Shown one piece after another: positions 54,212 to 62,539 of a stretch of DNA of 64,000 nt. Below the pieces are notes generated by a model. It was not told the DNA's origin. It searched no databases and was given only the letters and a program-made list of their open reading frames with translations. Position 1 is the first letter of the stretch. Each line of letters opens with the position of its first letter. Source of the DNA: CAVRXQ01 sp963838845 (GTDB lineage Bacteria > Actinomycetota > Acidimicrobiia > Acidimicrobiales > Bog-793); the NCBI GenBank assembly GCA_963838845.1, contig CAWISR010000003.1, positions 496,001 through 560,000 on the forward strand, read 5' to 3'. A program made the translations under genes and the position numbers.

Positions 54212-54484
54212 GTGGCGAACGACTGGGCAATCGCCGAGCGGGCGGGATCAGGAGAGATCGTGGTATCACCCGAAGCACAGCGATTGGGTTCTCGGCTAGA
54301 CGAACACCACGCCCCGGAGACCAACGGACGGATGTCCGTCTGCCGGCGCTGCGGTGCTCAGACTGATGGTCCGAACGGGCGTCACCTTCCGAACGAACGA
54401 CAACTGGAACGCGGGCTGAAATGGCTTGATGTGCAGTCGCGAAGCAGGGCACTCGACCGCGCAAGGAGTCGGGGTAACACCTGA
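54212..54484 (+). CDS. Hypothetical protein with a CxxC motif
   Basis: 90 residues from GTG. The second half has a clear MSVCRRCGAQTDG segment followed by HLPNERQLERGLKWLDVQS, which looks like a small metal-binding or regulatory module, and a basic end. No family recognised. An inverted repeat TCCCCCA/TGGGGGA at 54513-54540 lies 30 bases downstream and could be a terminator without a T run. Confidence 0.4.
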   Translation: MANDWAIAERAGSGEIVVSPEAQRLGSRLDEHHAPETNGRMSVCRRCGAQTDGPNGRHLPNERQLERGLKWLDVQSRSRALDRARSRGNT

Positions 54485-54792
54485 TCCTCGTGCCGTTCGG
54501 TGCGTCGACTAGTCCCCCATTGTTCGGCGAAGTTGGGGGATCGTGTTGCGTTGATCACCTGAACTCGCACCGGGTCGGTGACACACCACCAGAACGGGAC
54601 TCGCACCTTGCCCCGCGCGTTCGCCACGCAGTCGCTGGTTCCCCGTTTAATTGATCTCTATTACTCGAACTGATTTATCCGCGACGCCTCGCCGTCCTCA
54701 AGGTGCGTGTGGCGAGGTCAGCCTGGAGCCGCTTCGCGTCCCCGCTAAAACTGGACGAAGTAAGCCCGGCTTTCTACCTCATCGAGCGAGTG
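54485..54792. other. Intergenic stretch without recognised gene
   Basis: About 310 bases. Holds the inverted repeat at 54513-54540 and AT-richer sequence near 54645-54680. Open frames here have no family features. Confidence 0.4.
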
Positions 54793-55089
54793 CTATGGGT
54801 TCATCTCGTCAAGAACGTCGAGGTTGTAAAACCGATTCTCACCCTTCACGAGCGGACCGATCTTGGCGATGCGCTCATGCGTTGCGTCACTTTCGGAGTG
54901 GCGCATCGCGTCTTCGTAGGAGTGGAAGCGCAGAATCGTCGCGTACGTCCCTGGACGGTCCCGGTCGCGTACCACGATCGCCGAGGTTGGCTTTGGGACA
55001 TTGTCGGGAACCGGCACGCTCTTCGCGGCTTCGATCACTGCGTCGATGTCGTCCGACTCGTACTCCACGATCTGGATGTATTCGCCCAC
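54793..55089 (-). CDS. Small conserved hypothetical, dimeric alpha/beta-barrel-like
   Basis: 98 residues from GTG with GAGGAGGGA upstream. Sequence such as YIQIVEYESDDIDAVIEAAK and TYATILRFHSYEDAMRHSES fits the antibiotic-biosynthesis-monooxygenase/ferredoxin-like fold. Function unknown. It is 154 bases upstream of the desaturase gene on the same strand. Confidence 0.65.
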   Translation of the reverse strand: MGEYIQIVEYESDDIDAVIEAAKSVPVPDNVPKPTSAIVVRDRDRPGTYATILRFHSYEDAMRHSESDATHERIAKIGPLVKGENRFYNLDVLDEMNP

Positions 55090-55243
55090 TGTTCCCTCCT
55101 CGGGAAAGCACTGGTAACGAAGGCTTGCCTACGGCGTCCGTGAGTTCAATAACCCGTGGATCAGATACTTCTACACATCTAGCCAAGGGACCGAGACACG
55201 CCAGCCGGCTAATAGGACCGGATTAAGTCCTAATGGAACTGGA

Positions 55244-56341
55244 TTAAGCGAGATCCCCGACAGGCACTGCTGCCAATGTGTCCGCTTGCAGGTGGCGGAG
55301 CGCCTGGCGGTACGAACCGATAAGGCTGTCCTCGCAGTACCCGAGGTCGCTTTCGATACAGAATGCCCGGACCATGGTTTGGGCACGCCCCAAGTTCGGA
55401 CGGGGCATCGTCGGAAACAGGTGGTGCTCGATTTGGTAATTGAGACCACCGAGCATGAGATCGGTAAATCGGCCGCCGGCGATGTTGCGCGCGGTGATCA
55501 CTTGACGTCGAGCAAAGCTCATCTCCGCATCGGCTTCGATGACGGGCATGCCCTTGTGGTTCGGAGCGAAGCTGCAACCGAGGTAGAGCGAGAAGATCCC
55601 TTGCTGGACCGCCACGAAGGCCAATGCCTTCAGCGGGGAGAGCACCCAGATCAACACCGTCAAATACAACGCGGCGTGCATCGCGATCAGCAACGCTTCC
55701 ACGGCGGCGGCACGATCTCGTCGCCGGAACAGCCTCCTGGCACCCAACACGTGTAGGCCGACACTTCGAAAGAGCATGAGAGGAAAGAAGAGCTGCGCCT
55801 GCCAGCGGGTCATCAGCCGTGCGATGCCGCCTGCACTCCCATCGGCGGCGTTGGGAACCGCGAACCCTTCACCGATATCCGGGTCGCGACCGATTTGGTT
55901 GGGATGTGCGTGATGGGCATTGTGTTTGGAAACCCACCAGCCAAAGCTCAAACCGATCAACAGATTCCCGACCGTCAGACCGAGCAGGCGATTCGCACGG
56001 CGGGACCGAAAAACCTGTTGGTGTCCTGCGTCGTGGCCGATGAAGCCCAGCTGAGTGAACATCAGGCCCATGAACGCTGCGAGAGCGAGCGTCACCCACG
56101 AGTTGCCGACGATCACGATCGCCGTCCATCCGGCGGCGAAAACAGCGGCGGTCAGACTGATCTTCACTGCGTAGTGGCCCAACCGGCGATCCAGCAGGCC
56201 AGCTCGGCGGACCTGGGCAGCCAGGACACGGAAGTCCCCCGGCGGAGCATCAATGGTGGCCGCCTGCACGAGCTCTCTTCCCGAAATCCGACCGAGAGCG
56301 CCACCAAAGTTTGGAAAGGCGCCGAGGGCCCAGGCCCTCAC
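55244..56341 (-). CDS. Membrane fatty acid desaturase
   Basis: 365 residues with the three His boxes: HDAGHQ, HNAHH and QIEHHLFP, and four or more membrane helices between. The fold is the DesA3/delta-desaturase type acting on lipid-bound or CoA-bound acyl chains and using a diiron site. GTG start at 56341. No cytochrome b5 or ferredoxin gene is adjacent. Confidence 0.9.
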   Translation of the reverse strand: MRAWALGAFPNFGGALGRISGRELVQAATIDAPPGDFRVLAAQVRRAGLLDRRLGHYAVKISLTAAVFAAGWTAIVIVGNSWVTLALAAFMGLMFTQLGFIGHDAGHQQVFRSRRANRLLGLTVGNLLIGLSFGWWVSKHNAHHAHPNQIGRDPDIGEGFAVPNAADGSAGGIARLMTRWQAQLFFPLMLFRSVGLHVLGARRLFRRRDRAAAVEALLIAMHAALYLTVLIWVLSPLKALAFVAVQQGIFSLYLGCSFAPNHKGMPVIEADAEMSFARRQVITARNIAGGRFTDLMLGGLNYQIEHHLFPTMPRPNLGRAQTMVRAFCIESDLGYCEDSLIGSYRQALRHLQADTLAAVPVGDLA

Positions 56342-56436
56342 AGGATCACCGCAGCGTAACCGCCAACAATTTGCCGTGATTTGTCAGTCTCGAAGAGAAC
56401 GCCGCGCGAAGAACTTCCGCGATTAATCGAGCTCGA

Positions 56437-56877
56437 TTACGGGCGGACCGCTGTCGACGACGACGAAACAAGTGCGACCCGATTCTGGCGCTGCGAAGGC
56501 GGCGCGACTCGGGGTCGCGTCGCAGAAGACTCGTTCGTCGCAGAAGACACGGTGTTGCGGAGAGCGCTTAGCCACTTCGGGTGCTCTCTCAAAACAGTCA
56601 AGCCGCCCACGCACGCGAGTACCACCACCAAGAGCACCGAGACCAAGATCCGAACGCCAACTGGCGCCGGTGTCCTCGCTCTCGAGGGTCTCGCCGGCCG
56701 CCTCGATGGGTAGTACGAAACCGGTCTCGCTATTTCATGGCGGACTCGGATAACCGGGATCGGCCTCGTATCGAGATACGCCGGGACCCAAGCGATGTCG
56801 AGAACCGCGTCGGACTGCCTAGCCGCCCCAACGAGGCGCGATCGCCCCAGTTCAGCAGCGTCAGAGATGCTCGTCAT
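56437..56877 (-). CDS. Hypothetical single-pass membrane protein
   Basis: 146 residues from ATG. A Tyr/Pro/Arg-rich N-terminal part, one strong membrane helix (ILVSVLLVVVLACVGGLTVL, about residues 76-95), then a Ser/Thr/Arg-rich tail. Composition and weak conservation leave its status open; the helix is the main reason for calling it. Confidence 0.4.
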   Translation of the reverse strand: MTSISDAAELGRSRLVGAARQSDAVLDIAWVPAYLDTRPIPVIRVRHEIARPVSYYPSRRPARPSRARTPAPVGVRILVSVLLVVVLACVGGLTVLREHPKWLSALRNTVSSATNESSATRPRVAPPSQRQNRVALVSSSSTAVRP

Positions 56878-57118
56878 CGCTGAGAGGTTCCGGCCATTGC
56901 GGTCCTATCGGTCCAGCAAATTCAGTGGCTTGCTGCTTTGGTTGTTCACGGCACGACCTCGGCGAGCTCCGTGCTCCGGCGAGGACCGAGAGCTTCGATA
57001 GGCAGGAGTCGGTCCCAAAAAGCGACCGTCCCCTTTAGTTCGGAGCAAGCTCGCGAATCGGGCGGCAAAGACGGATGCCCGCTCGGAGTCTTTGCCGTTG
57101 GCGTCGATCGGATCAGCG

Positions 57119-57292
57119 TCACTTTCTGAGCGCGTCCTTGACCTTCTCACCGGCCTGCTTGAGATTGCCCTTTACTTGGTCGGCTCTGCCCTCGGCTCGG
57201 AGTTTGTCGTTGCCGGTGACCTTGCCCGCAGCCTCTTTGAGCTTTCCCTTCGCTTGTTGTGTGGCGTTTCTCGCCTTGTCGGTTGTGGCCAT
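57119..57292 (-). CDS. CsbD-family stress protein
   Basis: 57 residues, ATG with AGGA upstream. Repetitive Lys/Ala/Gly sequence (KGKLKEAAGKVTGNDKLRAE, ADQVKGNLKQAGEKVKDAL) is the CsbD signature. CsbD proteins accumulate in general stress; no biochemical role is known. It opens a set of small minus-strand genes. Confidence 0.85.
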   Translation of the reverse strand: MATTDKARNATQQAKGKLKEAAGKVTGNDKLRAEGRADQVKGNLKQAGEKVKDALRK

Positions 57293-57364
57293 AGCCGGAT
57301 CCTTTCTTGGGACGTAAAGAAGAGCGTCAGAATCGAATTTGCACTGATGTCGTGCGGTTGCCGG

Positions 57365-57529
57365 TCACCACCGGTAGAAGTGATGCCTCCCGGCACGCTC
57401 GCCGTGTCCTAGTACGAATCCAACCAACCACAACACGAACAAGACCACTGCGATGAACCACAAGAAATGCGCAGTGAAACCCAGTCCAAGAAAGAGGAGA
57501 ACAAACAGCAACAGCAGCAGGATGATCAT
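57365..57529 (-). CDS. Small membrane protein (two-helix, lmo0937-like)
   Basis: 54 residues: two hydrophobic helices (MIILLLLLFVLLFLGLGF and LWFIAVVLFVLWLVGFVLG) and a short basic end (GERAGRHHFYRW). This is the pattern of the small hydrophobic proteins often found beside CsbD and other stress genes. AGGA precedes the ATG closely. Confidence 0.7.
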   Translation of the reverse strand: MIILLLLLFVLLFLGLGFTAHFLWFIAVVLFVLWLVGFVLGHGERAGRHHFYRW

Positions 57530-57558
57530 TTTCCTGGTCTCTTTCCTTAGCTACGCGT

Positions 57559-57924
57559 TTATGCCCGATCGTTCACGAGTGAGCTCGTCTTCGGGCGGGA
57601 CGCCTTCATCCGAGGTCGCCTGGCAGGTGCAACTTTCGGATTGTTTACAACGCCCGATTCCTCGATAAGTGCATCGCTCGCGCTTTTGGCGTCCTCCCGA
57701 TTCCCGTCGATGACCTCTCTGCGATCCTGACGGGCGTTGGCGGCGACGTAGCCGAGCCCGAGGGCGAGGACGACGATCGCGACAACCCAAAGCGTGTGAA
57801 GGGCGAAACCGATCAGGCCGAACAAAAGAGCGGCACTCAGCACCGCCACCATCACGGTGCCTGAGACTCGGCGCTGACCGAGCAGCGACGAAATGCGTCG
57901 GGACTCTGTTGATTTGACTGACAT
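57559..57924 (-). CDS. Small membrane protein with charged tail
   Basis: 121 residues. After a short basic N-terminus come two adjacent membrane helices (about 20-57: VMVAVLSAALLFGLIGFAL and TLWVVAIVVLALGLGYVAA), then an acidic and basic cytoplasmic tail (ARQDRREVIDGNREDAKSAS and a Lys/Arg/Pro-rich end). No family recognised. The ATG at 57924 is preferred to earlier ones for its better spacing. Located between two other small membrane proteins on the same strand. Confidence 0.6.
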   Translation of the reverse strand: MSVKSTESRRISSLLGQRRVSGTVMVAVLSAALLFGLIGFALHTLWVVAIVVLALGLGYVAANARQDRREVIDGNREDAKSASDALIEESGVVNNPKVAPARRPRMKASRPKTSSLVNDRA

Positions 57925-57971
57925 CTGGGGTAAACCCTCTTCCAAAATGTTGATCTTGTGAGCGACGCGCA

Positions 57972-58235
57972 CTAGGCGACCTTTTCGTGGACCTCGGTCG
58001 AGCGACCTTGTGCGTCGACCGTTTCACGGTCGTAGCTGTGATGCGTGCCACCGGCTGGACGACGGGACATGGCGAAGATGATCGTCGAGGCGACAAGGCC
58101 GACGGCACCGACGACCAGGAGGATGATCCCGACCGTGGATACGTTGAACCCGTGACCGGTGGTGGTCACCGCCCAGTGCAGAACGGCACCAACGGCAATC
58201 GCGACGACACTGAAGAACATTCCCGTGCGACCCAT
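57972..58235 (-). CDS. DUF6458-like two-helix membrane protein
   Basis: 87 residues: two membrane helices (FFSVVAIAVGAVLHWAVTTT, VGIILLVVGAVGLVASTIIF) followed by a short tail with HHSYDRETVDAQGRSTEVHE. This is the DUF6458 pattern common in actinobacteria. Divergent from the winged-helix regulator; a palindrome lies between them. Confidence 0.75.
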   Translation of the reverse strand: MGRTGMFFSVVAIAVGAVLHWAVTTTGHGFNVSTVGIILLVVGAVGLVASTIIFAMSRRPAGGTHHSYDRETVDAQGRSTEVHEKVA

Positions 58236-58329
58236 CTCTTCTGCTTCTCTCTCTCGTAGACCGCTGCGGCACCGGATTCGGTTGTCGACAGTGGACTGCT
58301 AATAACTGCGAGCATACACTAGAGTTCGA

Positions 58330-58353
58330 TTACCAGCAATTTGTTGCACGTAA
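58330..58353. promoter_or_regulatory. Palindromic operator candidate
   Basis: TTACCAGCAA and TTGCACGTAA form an interrupted dyad (TTACxxGCAA, 4-base centre) with 8 of 10 positions symmetric. It lies 22 bases before the regulator start and 95 bases from the divergent DUF6458-like gene, a typical site for autoregulation. Confidence 0.45.
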
Positions 58354-58374
58354 TGAGCGACTAGATTGGGTCTG

Positions 58375-58710
58375 ATGGCGGAGTTCAGTTTCCTCACCAA
58401 CCATGCGAGAGCCCTCGTCTGCATCGCCCGCGACCCGGGGGTGCGCCTGCGCGATATCGCCGCCACGCTGGACATCACCGATCGCACCGCCTTTGGAATC
58501 GTCTGCGACCTGATCGCAACTGGCTACGTCGTCAAGGAGAAGGAAGGCCGTCGCAATCGCTACCGCATCCAGGCGCATGTTCCGTTGGGGGAATCCGTCG
58601 TCCGAGAGCAGACGATCGGGGAGTTGCTGGAGGTCTTGGCCGATCGGAGCGCGCACAAGGGACATGGAGGTGCGTCACGTCACATCCACACGGTGAGTAA
58701 AGGGAGGTAG
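58375..58710 (+). CDS. Winged-helix transcription regulator (MarR/ArsR-like)
   Basis: 111 residues, mostly one winged helix: LTNHARALVCIARDPGVRLRDIAATLDITDRTAFGIVCDL and YVVKEKEGRRNRYRIQ for helices and wing (given in parts). A short helical tail with GESVVREQTIGELLEVLADR follows. No sensory Cys or metal-site pattern. Divergent from the small membrane-protein group, which it may control. No SD is obvious. Confidence 0.75.
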   Translation: MAEFSFLTNHARALVCIARDPGVRLRDIAATLDITDRTAFGIVCDLIATGYVVKEKEGRRNRYRIQAHVPLGESVVREQTIGELLEVLADRSAHKGHGGASRHIHTVSKGR

Positions 58711-58943
58711 GTTGCGCTCGAGACGGAAGAACATCCGGGGCTCCGCTCGACGTCCCTCTTTCGAGCGTTATTCGGAGGTGCCGCATTTCTGACCCTGTAT
58801 CAGAGGGAGGGGTCACCGAACCTCCCGTCCCTTCAGCCGCGCAAAGAGTGCACGCGGTTGAGCGGGTTCGGATTGCACCGGCTGGTCGGGTCGATAGCAC
58901 TCTCGACAGCAGGTGGCCGACTTGGTCTCGGAGACTCGGTCCC

Positions 58944-59150
58944 ATGACCCGCGAGACGGCGCGCCAGTTTGCGGACGCAATATCCCGGGCACTTCCTAGC
59001 CAGGGCGATGGGGTTTCTTCTGGATTCGGAGCGTCATCGGGCCCGGTCGCTTCAGTCTCCGAAGAACTCCAACGATTGGCTTCACTTCGCGATTCAGGAG
59101 TTCTGACTGAAGAAGAGTTTGTCGCGTATACATCGAAGCTTTTGGAATAA
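58944..59150 (+). CDS. SHOCT-domain protein
   Basis: 68 residues. The C-terminal half, EELQRLASLRDSGVLTEEEF followed by VAYTSKLL, is the SHOCT module often found at the end of small envelope or stress proteins. The first half is Ala/Ser-rich without a membrane helix. Confidence 0.65.
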   Translation: MTRETARQFADAISRALPSQGDGVSSGFGASSGPVASVSEELQRLASLRDSGVLTEEEFVAYTSKLLE

Positions 59151-59272
59151 GCGATCGCGGCTGTTCGTCGCAGGCGCGAGTGATTGAACTCAATTACGAG
59201 ATTCGATTAGGCACCGAGAATAGGAGACAATCTTCCTCGACAAACTACGGGCTGGAAATGAGGAGATCGACC

Positions 59273-59647
59273 GTGACCGAAGAACAAGAGCCGGCCAAGT
59301 GGAGCGTCGCAGAATGGCACGGCAAGATGCTCATCGATTCCAACGGCGAAAAGATCGGCAAGCTGCAAGACGTCTACGTTGACGTCGAGACCGACGAGCC
59401 CCAGTTCGCGACGGTCAAGGAAGGATTTATCAGTCGCCACTTGACCTTCGTACCGTTGGGGGGAATTCAGATTGGCCCCGACGACTTGCAGGTAGCAGTT
59501 ACAAAGGAGCAGGTTCGCTCCGCGCCGGACATCGAGATGCACGGCGAAGAGCTCTCACAGGCCGCCGAGTCGACGCTCTATCACCACTTCGAGATGAACT
59601 ACACGCCGATCAACACCGAGAGCGGCCGTCGTTTGGCTCGCCGTTGA
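59273..59647 (+). CDS. PRC-barrel domain protein
   Basis: 124 residues. PRC-barrel pattern HGKMLIDSNGEKIGKLQDVYVDVETDEPQF and VPLGGIQIGPDDLQVAVTKEQ (in parts), then an acidic tail. PRC-barrel proteins often serve stress, ribosome or photosynthetic contexts; role unknown here. GTG at 59273 with AGGAG spaced 7 bases is preferred to ATG 59258. Confidence 0.75.
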   Translation: MTEEQEPAKWSVAEWHGKMLIDSNGEKIGKLQDVYVDVETDEPQFATVKEGFISRHLTFVPLGGIQIGPDDLQVAVTKEQVRSAPDIEMHGEELSQAAESTLYHHFEMNYTPINTESGRRLARR

Positions 59648-59852
59648 GGTTTCAAGAACGAGTTGTGGCTGATTGAGCTGCCGCGCATCAAGGTTATGCC
59701 GCATAGAAATGCGCGAAGGCGAAGTCGGGGACGTTGCCTTCTATGCGTAAGCCCGCACAATTAGGCAGTGATCACCCGACACCCGTGGGTGTCACCGACC
59801 GGCTGCGCCCTCAAGAGGTCAACGCAACGCATCCCCGATGTTTCGCTGGGAG

Positions 59853-61457
59853 CTATGCGGTGGGATGTGACTGCAAACGTGCGCCTATCGGGAACGGCGC
59901 TGGCTGTCCAAGGTGGAAGCCCTGTGCGAAGTCGACACCGAGGTCGCGCAGCAGATTTAGAGTCTCCTCGTCCTCAACTCCTTCGGCGATCGTTCGCTTG
60001 CCAAGGGCCTTGGCAACCGAAACGATGGTCTCAACGAGTTTTCGATCAGCTTTGTTCTGCACCATCTCGCGGACGAACTGCACGTCGATCTTCAAGAAGG
60101 CAATAGGAAGCTGGCGAAGGTAGGTGAGTGAGCCGTAGCCGGTGCCAAAGTCATCGAGCGCGAACGAGCAGCCGAGAGCAACCAGTCGATCTGCGAAACG
60201 TCGACCGTCCTGCAAATCCTTCATGACCGCCGTCTCGGTGACCTCGAACGTAAGGCGCTCTGGAGAAGCCCCCGTTCGAGCCAGTTCGCGCTCAATGTGT
60301 AGCAGGATCTCGACGCGGCCCACCGACTCGGCTGAGAGGTTTATCGCCACCGACTCCCCGGTGGCCGCGATCTCAACGGCGTGGGTGATGACCCAACGGT
60401 CGATGTCGTCGATGAGCCCGTACTTCTCTGCAGCGGGTAGAAACAGGCCCGGGAGGATGAGCTGCCCCGTCGGAGAGAGCATCCGCAGCAGCAGTTCGTG
60501 TTGGACGGTTGCGCCGGACGTTAAGTCGATGATCGGTTGGCCGTAAAGGACGAAACGATCCTTGGCCACCGCTTGGCGGACCTCTTCGAACCACGCTACG
60601 TCGCCGAACTTCGGGCGGAGGCGCTCGCGCTCGGCTTGCAGGGCTGTGATATCGCGAAAGGCAACAACAGCGCCTGTGCCATTGCTGAGATCAATCGGCG
60701 CGGAGGAGTACGAGACCGGTATCGGCGAGCCGTCCCTGCGCCAAAAGGTGTCCTCCTGTACGTGGACGGGGTCACCGCTGACACGGACCTTGGAGATCGG
60801 ACAGTCCTCGATCGCGTAGGGAGTGCCGTCCAAGCGACTGTGATGAAAGATCGCATGATGGTTTTGCCCAATGACTTCGATCGCTGACTCGTAGCCCAGC
60901 AAATACACTGCGGCCGGATTGACAAACGTCAGGCATCCCTCCGTGTCAGTGACCGTGAGCCCGTCGGCCATGCTCGCGACGATGCCTTTCATCAAACTCG
61001 TGGCGTGATCTCGTTCGACATCCGCCACCTTGCGTTCGGTGACGTCCTTTACAACGAAGTAAAAGGAAATTTCACTGGCGACGACGCTCGAATCGAGCCA
61101 CCGATAGTCCCCATCTCGAGTGCGAAAACGAACCTCGAAGTCGATGACGGGCGGGGCGTTGGGCTCCATGAGCTTCGTTGCCTGCCTCGTCGCCTCCTCG
61201 CGGTCGTCGGGATGGACAAAGGAGACAAACGGTTTGGCCATCAATTCTTCGTTGGTCCAGCCGAGCGTTTGCTCCCAGGCTGGATTGAGCTGAGTGAAAT
61301 ACCCCTCAAACGAGGCCGAGCCGAGCATGTCGAGCGACAAGTCGAACAGTCGTTTGACTGCGTTTGACGGGGGGATGTCCGCGCTGCAGGGGGTTTGTTT
61401 GGCCAAACCGACCCGGTTTACCGGGCGCATCGGTACAGGCTCTGCTGTTGGAGACAT
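59853..61457 (-). CDS. PAS-PAS-EAL c-di-GMP phosphodiesterase
   Basis: 534 residues. Two PAS domains (about 40-155 with HPDDR; about 165-285) precede an EAL domain (about 300-525). Active-site positions are present: ELLLRM (EAL motif as ELL), NLSAES, FEVTETA, DDFGTGYGSLTYL, KIDVQFV and AEGVED. There is no GGDEF domain, so it should degrade c-di-GMP when the PAS input permits. Its ATG overlaps the sortase stop (TAATG) and it is the last gene of the surface-protein operon. Confidence 0.9.
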   Translation of the reverse strand: MSPTAEPVPMRPVNRVGLAKQTPCSADIPPSNAVKRLFDLSLDMLGSASFEGYFTQLNPAWEQTLGWTNEELMAKPFVSFVHPDDREEATRQATKLMEPNAPPVIDFEVRFRTRDGDYRWLDSSVVASEISFYFVVKDVTERKVADVERDHATSLMKGIVASMADGLTVTDTEGCLTFVNPAAVYLLGYESAIEVIGQNHHAIFHHSRLDGTPYAIEDCPISKVRVSGDPVHVQEDTFWRRDGSPIPVSYSSAPIDLSNGTGAVVAFRDITALQAERERLRPKFGDVAWFEEVRQAVAKDRFVLYGQPIIDLTSGATVQHELLLRMLSPTGQLILPGLFLPAAEKYGLIDDIDRWVITHAVEIAATGESVAINLSAESVGRVEILLHIERELARTGASPERLTFEVTETAVMKDLQDGRRFADRLVALGCSFALDDFGTGYGSLTYLRQLPIAFLKIDVQFVREMVQNKADRKLVETIVSVAKALGKRTIAEGVEDEETLNLLRDLGVDFAQGFHLGQPAPFPIGARLQSHPTA

Positions 61458-62539
61458 TATGAAGGTGTGACGCTTGCAACGTAGAAGGAACCGTTTCGCA
61501 CTGTGAGAGTGACGGTTGCCGCTGGTGAGCTGAGGGTTGCCCCCTCGACAATGTTCCCCGTGACCGAAAGCGTGACGTTCGTTTCGTAGCGGAGCGACCA
61601 AGGAGCAGGGAGTGCTACTCCCGCCAGCGCCAGATCCTTCCACCAGGAGTGGTTCTGGGCTGCGGCGGTCTTCTCGGCAGCCGCGTAGTCGCTCAGGGCA
61701 AGATTGGCGGCCTCCAATGCATCAGGGCCTTCGCTGAACGAAGGAGACGACGAGCCGCTCGTCGTGAGGGTGCCAGCGAAGACCCCCGAACGTCCGAACG
61801 ACAGTCCTTCATTCTTGAGAACTGCTGGAGCGGGGACGCTCAAGTGAAGCGGAGGGGGTGGCGAAGCTGATGTCGCCAGGTCGACAAACTGTCCGCCGGT
61901 GAAGACGGCCTCCACCACGTAGCGGTCGGTCGTCCAGAACAACGCATCGGTTGGCCAGCAAGTAATAAGCGCCAATCCCGCCGTTCCTCCAGTCGGTACG
62001 GCGAGAGCGGTACCCGGCGGGACGATCTCGTGAGCCACCACACGAAAGAAGTCCTCCCTGCAGCCGTCGATCCAGGTGACCTCCTCGCCGACCTTCACGC
62101 GATCGAGGCCGGAGAAGTAGCTGACGTCATGCGCGAGCAGCACGCTCACACCGTTCGAACCCGGCCACACGCTGGAAGGATCATGACCAACGGCCACGTT
62201 GAACACCGCATCGTCGATGCCCTGAAGCACAGGAGCCTTGAGTCCGAGGGCGGGAATCGTAAGCAGGCCCGGGTGATCGAGTGTGCCTAGGGCAGTCGTG
62301 GTTCGACTCCTGCAGGTGCGAACTGAGTTCTTCGTGGGCGCGGTACCGGCGAGCGCTCGCTTGATCAATTCGTGTCCGACCGAGCTAGAGCGGTGATTCC
62401 ACCAGATTGGGTAGGCGACACCGGCTGCGGCCACGAGGAGCAGCAGCCCGCCGACCATCGCCCAAAGGCGGGATCGGCGGGCTGTGCCGTGTGTTTGAGA
62501 GTGGGACGTGAGCTCAGAAATTCCGGGCTGCTGGCGCAC
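61457..62539 (-). CDS. Sortase (class E/D-like)
   Basis: 360 residues from GTG. N-terminal membrane helix (about 28-46), then the sortase barrel with catalytic His137 (LLAHD), Cys194 (LITCWPT) and Arg206 (TDRYVV), and a C-terminal extension of about 150 residues not usual for sortases. The gene overlaps the 3' end of the DUF3494 gene by 26 bases. It very likely anchors that neighbour, whose C-terminus has a sorting signal. Confidence 0.9.
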   Translation of the reverse strand: MRQQPGISELTSHSQTHGTARRSRLWAMVGGLLLLVAAAGVAYPIWWNHRSSSVGHELIKRALAGTAPTKNSVRTCRSRTTTALGTLDHPGLLTIPALGLKAPVLQGIDDAVFNVAVGHDPSSVWPGSNGVSVLLAHDVSYFSGLDRVKVGEEVTWIDGCREDFFRVVAHEIVPPGTALAVPTGGTAGLALITCWPTDALFWTTDRYVVEAVFTGGQFVDLATSASPPPPLHLSVPAPAVLKNEGLSFGRSGVFAGTLTTSGSSSPSFSEGPDALEAANLALSDYAAAEKTAAAQNHSWWKDLALAGVALPAPWSLRYETNVTLSVTGNIVEGATLSSPAATVTLTVRNGSFYVASVTPS

